From Ruminococcus gauvreauii (GTDB taxonomy: Bacteria > Bacillota > Clostridia > Lachnospirales > Lachnospiraceae): a DNA stretch of 64,000 nucleotides. The translations under genes were made by a program, and so were the position numbers. Within the stretch, counting starts at the first letter, position 1; the number at the start of each line of letters is the position of its first letter. This document shows, piece by piece, positions 59,370 through 64,000 of this stretch. The notes beneath the pieces were generated by a model. It had not been told where the DNA came from. It did not search any database and worked only from the letters and a program-made list of their open reading frames with translations. Where the stretch lies: positions 1,984,001 to 2,048,000 of the forward strand of contig NZ_CP102290.1 in NCBI RefSeq assembly GCF_025151995.1. The letters are read 5' to 3'.

Positions 59370-60309
59370 ACTGATCATTGAAAATCCACTGGTCCTGGCC
59401 CCGATGGCAGGTGTGACGGACCTGCCATTTCGTCTGCTCTGCAAGGAGCAGGGGGCGGGACTTCTCTGTACAGAAATGATCAGCGCCAAAGCCATCATGT
59501 ATAAAAATAAGAATACGAAAGCATTGATGGAGATCAATCCGAAAGAGCGGCCGGTGTCGCTGCAGCTGTTTGGTTCGGATCCGTCAGTGATGGGGCTGAT
59601 CGCGAAGCAGATCGAAGACCAACCGTTCGATATTCTGGATATCAATATGGGCTGTCCGGTCCCCAAGGTGGTAAATAACGGGGAGGGATCAGCGCTGATG
59701 AAGGATCCCGGCAGGGTCAGGGAGATTGTCTCAGCCGTGGTTAAAGCGGTGAAAAAACCGGTTACGGTCAAAATACGCAAAGGGTTTGACGAGGCTCATG
59801 TGAATGCGGTCGACATTGCCAGGATTATAGAGGACTGCGGGGCGGCGGCTATCGCGGTACACGGGCGGACACGCGAGCAGTATTATTCCGGAAATGCTGA
59901 CTGGGATATCATACGCCGGGTGAAGGAGGCGGTATCCATTCCGGTTATCGGCAACGGTGATGTGAGAGACGCCGAGAGTGCGGGGAGACTTGTACGTGAG
60001 ACCGGCTGCGACGGCATTATGATCGGCAGGGCTGCGAGGGGAAATCCGTGGATCTTCCGGCAGGTCGGCGGATTTCTCAGAGACGGAAGTGTCATACCCG
60101 GACCATCGAAAGAGGAAGTGCGCGACATGATCCTTAGGCATGCCAGACTTCAGATTGAAGTGAAGGGCGAGTATACGGGGATGCGGGAGATGAGAAAACA
60201 CGTCGCCTGGTATACGGCAGGGTTTCCGCACTCCGCCAGACTGCGCGGGATGGTCAATGAAATATCGGCGTATGACGAGCTGGAAGATATGCTGATGAAT
60301 AAGTTTTAA
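59350..60309 (+). CDS. dusB: tRNA-dihydrouridine synthase
   Basis: A 319-residue flavin enzyme that reduces uridine in tRNA D-loops. Family blocks are LAPMAGVTDLPFR (FMN site), NMGCPVPKVVNNGEGSAL (catalytic Cys in the GCP), AIAVHGRTREQYYSG and VIGNGDV. The order and length match DusB of Firmicutes. Confidence 0.94.
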   Translation: MALQIGKLIIENPLVLAPMAGVTDLPFRLLCKEQGAGLLCTEMISAKAIMYKNKNTKALMEINPKERPVSLQLFGSDPSVMGLIAKQIEDQPFDILDINMGCPVPKVVNNGEGSALMKDPGRVREIVSAVVKAVKKPVTVKIRKGFDEAHVNAVDIARIIEDCGAAAIAVHGRTREQYYSGNADWDIIRRVKEAVSIPVIGNGDVRDAESAGRLVRETGCDGIMIGRAARGNPWIFRQVGGFLRDGSVIPGPSKEEVRDMILRHARLQIEVKGEYTGMREMRKHVAWYTAGFPHSARLRGMVNEISAYDELEDMLMNKF

Positions 60310-60380
60310 CGGATTGTAAAATATATACAGGTATGCTGCTGTGTGCAGTTTCATATACTAAAAAATAAAACTTCAAATTC

Positions 60381-60409
60381 TTGACATTTACAGGGTATTC
60401 TTATATAAT
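60381..60409 (+). promoter_or_regulatory. promoter of greA-lysS
   Basis: Perfect TTGACA (60381-60386) and TATAAT (60404-60409) with a 17-nt spacer. Transcription would begin near 60416, after the earliest in-frame ATG at 60413, so that codon cannot be the greA start. Confidence 0.9.
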
Positions 60410-60448
60410 ACTATGATTGTTAAGATGGTAATGAAAGGGTGCAGGAAA

Positions 60449-60931
60449 ATGGAAGAAAAGAAAAACATATTAACATATGCGGGGTTGAAAAAGTTAGAGG
60501 ACGAGCTTCATGATCTGAAAGTGGTAAAGCGTAAAGAAGTAGCCGGCAAGATCAAGGAGGCGAGAGAGCAGGGAGACCTGTCTGAAAATGCAGAGTACGA
60601 TGCAGCGAAAGATGAGCAGAGGGACATCGAAGCCCGCATCGAAGAAATTGAGAAGATTCTCAAGAATGCGGAAGTTGTCGTCGAGGATGAAGTGGACTAT
60701 ACAACGATCAGTGTGGGTTGTAAAGTAACTGTTCATGATATGGAGTATGACGAGGATATGCAGTTCCAGATCGTAGGTTCTACAGAAGCGAACAGCCTTC
60801 AGGGAAAGATCTCAAATGAATCACCGGTTGGAAAAGCACTCATCGGCGCAAAACAGGGTCAGATCGTAGACGTTGAACTTCCTGCTGGTATTATGCAGTA
60901 TGAAGTATTAAATATTGAAAGAAATATCTAA
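60449..60931 (+). CDS. greA: transcription elongation factor GreA
   Basis: A 160-residue GreA, the normal length. The N-terminal coiled coil that enters the RNA polymerase channel runs from YAGLKKLEDELHDLK to about residue 75, with the acidic tip in EQGDLSENAEYDAAKDEQ. The C-terminal FKBP-like domain has ISNESPVGKALIGAKQG. It rescues backtracked polymerase by cleaving the transcript end. Start 60449 is chosen because the promoter excludes 60413; ATG 60431 remains a weaker alternative. Confidence 0.95.
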   Translation: MEEKKNILTYAGLKKLEDELHDLKVVKRKEVAGKIKEAREQGDLSENAEYDAAKDEQRDIEARIEEIEKILKNAEVVVEDEVDYTTISVGCKVTVHDMEYDEDMQFQIVGSTEANSLQGKISNESPVGKALIGAKQGQIVDVELPAGIMQYEVLNIERNI

Positions 60932-60952
60932 GATAACAAGAGGGGAAAAGGT

Positions 60953-62446
60953 ATGGCTGAACAGCAAAAGCAGGCACAGGAGCAGGATATTAACCAGTTA
61001 TTAAAAGTTCGCCGGGAAAAATTACAGGCACTTCAGGAAAGTGGTAAGGATCCGTTTGAGATTACAAAATATGATGTGACACATCACAGCATGGAAATTA
61101 AAGATCAGTTTGAGGCGCTGGAAGGGAAAGAAGTTTCCGTTGCAGGCCGCGTGATGCAGAAGCGTGTTATGGGGAAAGCTTCTTTCTGCAACGTTCAGGA
61201 TCTTCAGGGTACCATACAGTCCTACGTGGCGAGAGACAGCATCGGAGAAGACTCCTATAAAGATTTTAAAAAGATGGATATCGGCGATCTTGTCGGCATC
61301 AGGGGCGAAGTGTTTAAGACCAAGACGGGCGAGATTTCCATCCACGCTTCCAGTGTGACGCTGCTCTCCAAGAGCCTTCAGATTCTCCCGGAAAAATTCC
61401 ATGGGCTGACCAATACGGATCTTCGCTACCGCCAGCGGTACGTGGATCTGATCATGAACCCGGAAGTAAAAGATACCTTTGTCAAACGCTCCAAAATCAT
61501 CGCCAGCATCCGGAAATACCTGGCGGGGGAAGGATTCATGGAAGTGGAAACGCCGATGCTCGTGGCAAATGCAGGCGGGGCGGCTGCGCGTCCGTTTGAG
61601 ACTCATTTCAACGCGCTGGATGAAGATTTAAAACTGCGCATTTCACTGGAACTCTATCTGAAGCGTCTGATCGTGGGCGGAATGGAACGCGTGTATGAGA
61701 TTGGGCGGGTGTTCAGGAACGAAGGCCTGGATACGAGACATAATCCGGAATTCACACTGATGGAACTGTACCAGGCATATACAGACTATAATGGAATGAT
61801 GGATCTTACAGAGAATCTGTACCGTTACGTGGCACAGGAGGTTCTGGGGACCACGACGATCACTTATAATGGAATCGAAATGGATCTCGGCAAGCCGTTT
61901 GAGCGGATCACAATGGTGGATGCCGTTAAGAAGTACGCAGGAGTTGATTTCAATGAGATTCACACCCTTGAAGAGGCGAGAGCAGCGGCGAAAGAGCATC
62001 ACGTGGAATATGAGGACAGGCATAAGAAGGGTGATATCTTAAGCCTCTTCTTTGAAGAATTTGCAGAAGAACACCTGGTTCAGCCGACATTTGTCATGGA
62101 TCACCCGATCGAGATCTCCCCGCTCACCAAGAAAAAACCGGAGAATCCGGAATACGTGGAGCGTTTCGAATTCTTTATGAACGGCTGGGAGATGGCGAAC
62201 GCCTATTCCGAGCTTAATGATCCGATCGACCAGAAGGAACGTTTCAAAGCACAGGAAGAGCTTCTGGCACAGGGCGATGAGGAAGCCAACACGACAGATG
62301 AAGACTTCCTGAATGCACTGATGGTCGGAATGCCTCCGACCGGCGGTATCGGCTTCGGTATCGACCGTATGGTAATGCTGCTGACGGACTCAGCAGCGAT
62401 CAGGGATGTTTTGCTGTTTCCGACAATGAAGCCCATCGACAAATAA
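60953..62446 (+). CDS. lysS: lysyl-tRNA synthetase (class II)
   Basis: A 497-residue LysRS that charges tRNA-Lys. It has the N-terminal OB-fold anticodon domain (AGRVMQKRVMGKASFCNVQD) and the class II catalytic motifs: motif 2 RVFRNEGLDTRHNPEFT and motif 3 GIGFGIDRMVMLL. It follows greA by 21 nt, a common pair. Integrative-element genes start shortly after its stop. Confidence 0.97.
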   Translation: MAEQQKQAQEQDINQLLKVRREKLQALQESGKDPFEITKYDVTHHSMEIKDQFEALEGKEVSVAGRVMQKRVMGKASFCNVQDLQGTIQSYVARDSIGEDSYKDFKKMDIGDLVGIRGEVFKTKTGEISIHASSVTLLSKSLQILPEKFHGLTNTDLRYRQRYVDLIMNPEVKDTFVKRSKIIASIRKYLAGEGFMEVETPMLVANAGGAAARPFETHFNALDEDLKLRISLELYLKRLIVGGMERVYEIGRVFRNEGLDTRHNPEFTLMELYQAYTDYNGMMDLTENLYRYVAQEVLGTTTITYNGIEMDLGKPFERITMVDAVKKYAGVDFNEIHTLEEARAAAKEHHVEYEDRHKKGDILSLFFEEFAEEHLVQPTFVMDHPIEISPLTKKKPENPEYVERFEFFMNGWEMANAYSELNDPIDQKERFKAQEELLAQGDEEANTTDEDFLNALMVGMPPTGGIGFGIDRMVMLLTDSAAIRDVLLFPTMKPIDK

Positions 62447-62486
62447 ACCCAGTAAAATCAAGGGTTTCCGGCTCATTAAATCCGAG

Positions 62487-62505
62487 TTGACAACAAATTG
62501 ACAAC
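62487..62505. other. paired TTGACAAC repeats, possible recombinase arm sites
   Basis: TTGACAAC occurs twice in direct orientation with an 11-nt period (62487-62494 and 62498-62505), 41 nt after the lysS stop and just before integrative-element genes. Short direct repeats like this are typical arm-type binding sites of tyrosine integrases near element ends. The exact attachment core cannot be placed without the other end. Confidence 0.5.
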
Positions 62506-62510
62506 GATTT

Positions 62511-62526
62511 TTCGTATCAATACGAA
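62511..62526. repeat. small palindrome near the element boundary
   Basis: TTCGTAT and ATACGAA flank CA, a perfect 7-bp dyad. It lies next to the TTGACAAC repeats and could be a recombinase core or regulator site. Confidence 0.45.
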
Positions 62527-62584
62527 GAATTACGACGCAGAATGAATAGTTGACGGCTGAAACGCAATACAGCACGTATCGTTG

Positions 62585-62632
62585 AGAGAACACTTTTTGA
62601 AAGAAATTTCAAAGGTGTTCTCTTTTTTTCGT
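62585..62632 (+). terminator. intrinsic terminator upstream of element genes
   Basis: GAGAACACTTT pairs with AAAGGTGTTCTC with one mismatch, with GAAA/TTTC pairing inside, and is followed by a run of T. It may end the lysS transcript or insulate the element. Confidence 0.85.
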
Positions 62633-62680
62633 TTGGTGCAACTCTCTGTCGAGCAACAAATCGGATGGAGGATTTAATTT

Positions 62681-62953
62681 ATGATTAATGACAGGACGAA
62701 AGCCTATTATGATTTGAAAAAACGAAATGATGTGCGAGAAAGTGCAAAGAGGCTGCGCAGGCAGTTCCTCCGGTATAAGGATGCAGAAATCGTTTATAGT
62801 ATTACGCACAAGAAGCTGTTGGAACTCGCTGGTAAAGCAGGAGCTATATATCGAATGGATGGAACCGTTCTGATTAACCGGGATATTTTCGATGAATATC
62901 TGGAACAGTTTCATGAACCGAGTACCTTGGCTTCACAGGAGGATAAAGAATGA
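62681..62953 (+). CDS. DUF6462-type integrative-element protein
   Basis: A 90-residue protein with a helix-turn-helix-like middle (YSITHKKLLELAGKAGAIYRMD, then TVLINRDIFDEYLEQF). This matches small excisionase-like proteins (DUF6462 type) found in Clostridial integrative and conjugative elements. GGAGG lies 11-15 nt upstream of the ATG. It overlaps the next gene by an ATGA. Role in the element (excision or regulation) is an inference. Confidence 0.7.
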   Translation: MINDRTKAYYDLKKRNDVRESAKRLRRQFLRYKDAEIVYSITHKKLLELAGKAGAIYRMDGTVLINRDIFDEYLEQFHEPSTLASQEDKE

Positions 62954-63435
62954 GTGGGAATCTATGGATGTTTTCGGATATGCTGGACGATGAGGATGCG
63001 AAGATGATGCAGCATGAATTCGTCACCTATTATGAGGGCGCTGATTATTACGGACTGGGTCTGAAAGTCTTTACAAGGTTGGCCCATGAAGCAGGTGCGG
63101 TGTATAAGATTGGAAAGCGGGTTTTAATACGGCGAGATATTTTTGAAGAGTATCTCAGAATATTGCGACGCAAAGAGGATACATCCGAGATGGATGAAAA
63201 CATGAAAAGTGAGGATAATGATATGAGACAAGGAGCATTAACATTAGATGCCCAGACTGGGCGAATGGATATCCGATTTGATCTGGAGAATTATTACGGG
63301 GGGCTTCAATGTGGGGAGAGGCTGGATATTCTGATCAATGGAGAATGGGTACCAACCAGAATTGAAATGGGAGATGGCTGGTATCTGTCTGGAATCAAGA
63401 CGGACAACCTTGAAGGTCTGATTGTAAGAATTTAA
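62950..63435 (+). CDS. DUF6462-like domain joined to DUF5348
   Basis: A 161-residue protein. The N-terminal part (to about residue 75) repeats the excisionase-like pattern of the preceding protein (YGLGLKVFTRLAHEAGAVYK, RRDIFEEYL). The C-terminal part (from MRQGALTLDAQTGRMDIRFD) looks like DUF5348, usually a separate protein of about 70 residues in such elements. The join is one open frame; an internal ATG at 63223 could also start a free DUF5348, but has only a weak site. Confidence 0.7.
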   Translation: MSGNLWMFSDMLDDEDAKMMQHEFVTYYEGADYYGLGLKVFTRLAHEAGAVYKIGKRVLIRRDIFEEYLRILRRKEDTSEMDENMKSEDNDMRQGALTLDAQTGRMDIRFDLENYYGGLQCGERLDILINGEWVPTRIEMGDGWYLSGIKTDNLEGLIVRI

Positions 63436-63447
63436 TAGCAACTTATC

Positions 63448-63487
63448 GCCGGGCGGTTTCTTATTTTAGGGAGCCGCCCTATTTTTA
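63448..63487 (+). terminator. intrinsic terminator
   Basis: GGGCGG (63451-63456) pairs with CCGCCC (63474-63479), followed by TATTTTTA. Confidence 0.7.
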
Positions 63488-63517
63488 TGCCCATTTTTAA
63501 GGAAGGAGGGTACCTGA

Positions 63518-64000
63518 GTGAAATGTCTGAGGAAATACCAGTGGGTAAAGCTGCCCAGAAATCGTCTGCCTGAGGGCAAGGGAGTCATGGGTGCATGGGC
63601 GCGTTTAGCGTCCCGTGCGGCATTCCGCAAGGGACAAGCCCTCTACTGTGGGCATATCAACGCTGTAAGCCCCGGAATGTGGTCAGGAGGTGTCGTAGGG
63701 TTAAAGAGCATCCTCGGCCTAAAAAGCCGTCAGAAGGCTCTGGAAGTGCTTCAGACGATGGCTGACTTAGGTTATGTGCAGTATACGCTTGACTCTAAAA
63801 CGAAAAAGCTGACATATCAAATTACAGATTGGGTAGTGAAATGTTCCGGAAAGGAATGTATGCAGGGTGCTGTTTATGCCACAGAAGGCTATGGTTTTCT
63901 ATGCCTTCCGCGTAATATTACAGAACATCTTGCGGAGAAGCGATATATCTTTGAGGAATCGGACGCATGGATGGATCTCTGGTGCCATTCCGTATGGGAA
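63518..64000 (+). CDS. integrative-element protein, partial (runs off the window)
   Basis: An open frame of 161 codons from GTG 63518 to the window edge, with GGAGGG 7 nt upstream. The start reads MKCLRKYQWVKLPRNRLPEG. The stretch around SILGLKSRQKALEVLQTMADLGYVQY, followed by TKKLTYQITDW, looks like a winged helix-turn-helix. I do not recognise the family with certainty; the position after DUF6462/DUF5348 genes suggests a replication or regulation gene of a conjugative element. Confidence 0.65.
   Translation, partial: MKCLRKYQWVKLPRNRLPEGKGVMGAWARLASRAAFRKGQALYCGHINAVSPGMWSGGVVGLKSILGLKSRQKALEVLQTMADLGYVQYTLDSKTKKLTYQITDWVVKCSGKECMQGAVYATEGYGFLCLPRNITEHLAEKRYIFEESDAWMDLWCHSVWE

Noticed and set aside
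60413..60448. GreA start at 60413
   Set aside because: A perfect promoter places transcription start at about 60416, after that codon.

Overview
The window looks like chromosome of a spore-forming anaerobic member of the Clostridia, most likely Lachnospiraceae. The signs are AGGAGG-type ribosome sites throughout, SpoVT, a T-box, a monomeric [FeFe] hydrogenase, an Etf-linked lactate dehydrogenase with LarA, and operon orders familiar from that family (pth-mfd, greA-lysS, birA-small protein-dusB). The species cannot be named from sequence reading alone. No rRNA, CRISPR array, insertion sequence or complete prophage was seen. Most housekeeping genes are on the + strand.

Region by region. 1-3.6 kb: a uroporphyrinogen-decarboxylase-fold (methyltransferase-like) gene with a LysR regulator, then a TetR regulator with three operator-like palindromes and a small membrane protein. 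3.7-7.0 kb: a tryptophan-type T-box (specifier UGG), a GC-rich repeat cluster, and a trpXYZ-type ABC transporter. 7.0-9.5 kb: a small orphan protein and two tandem G3E (CobW/COG0523) GTPases, one with a His/Cys repeat. 9.5-15.8 kb: pth, mfd, a SurA/PrsA-like lipoprotein and a homocysteine methyltransferase. 15.8-24.4 kb: a PsiE-like protein, MarR-MATE, spoVT, a His-rich peptide with a P1B ATPase behind a CsoR-like operator, a VanY-type peptidase, pncB and a LacI regulator.

24.4-34.7 kb is the most interesting accessory block. It encodes a CUT1 sugar ABC transporter, a nucleoside-hydrolase-like protein, an L-fucose-isomerase-family protein, a split transketolase, an FGGY kinase and an MsmK/UgpC-type ATPase. 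Together they read as import, glycosidic cleavage, isomerisation, phosphorylation and transketolase entry of an unidentified pentose, ribosyl or apiosyl compound.

34.8-44.2 kb: tRNA-Gln(CUG), an acyl-ACP thioesterase, a CvfB-like protein, dnaE, pfkA, a Ktr/Trk potassium system and a SpoU methyltransferase. 44.3-53.1 kb: a polysaccharide deacetylase, then a GntR-controlled lactate operon (EtfB, ferredoxin-bearing EtfA, LctD, LarA) followed by an [FeFe] hydrogenase; the lactate genes match the electron-confurcating lactate oxidation known from acetogens. 53.2-62.4 kb: a SleB-like cell wall hydrolase, NfeD/SPFH, a patatin, ornithine carbamoyltransferase, birA, dusB, greA and lysS. 62.45 kb to the end: genes typical of Clostridial integrative elements begin directly after lysS, with recombinase-arm-like direct repeats, so the window probably ends inside the left part of an integrated element.
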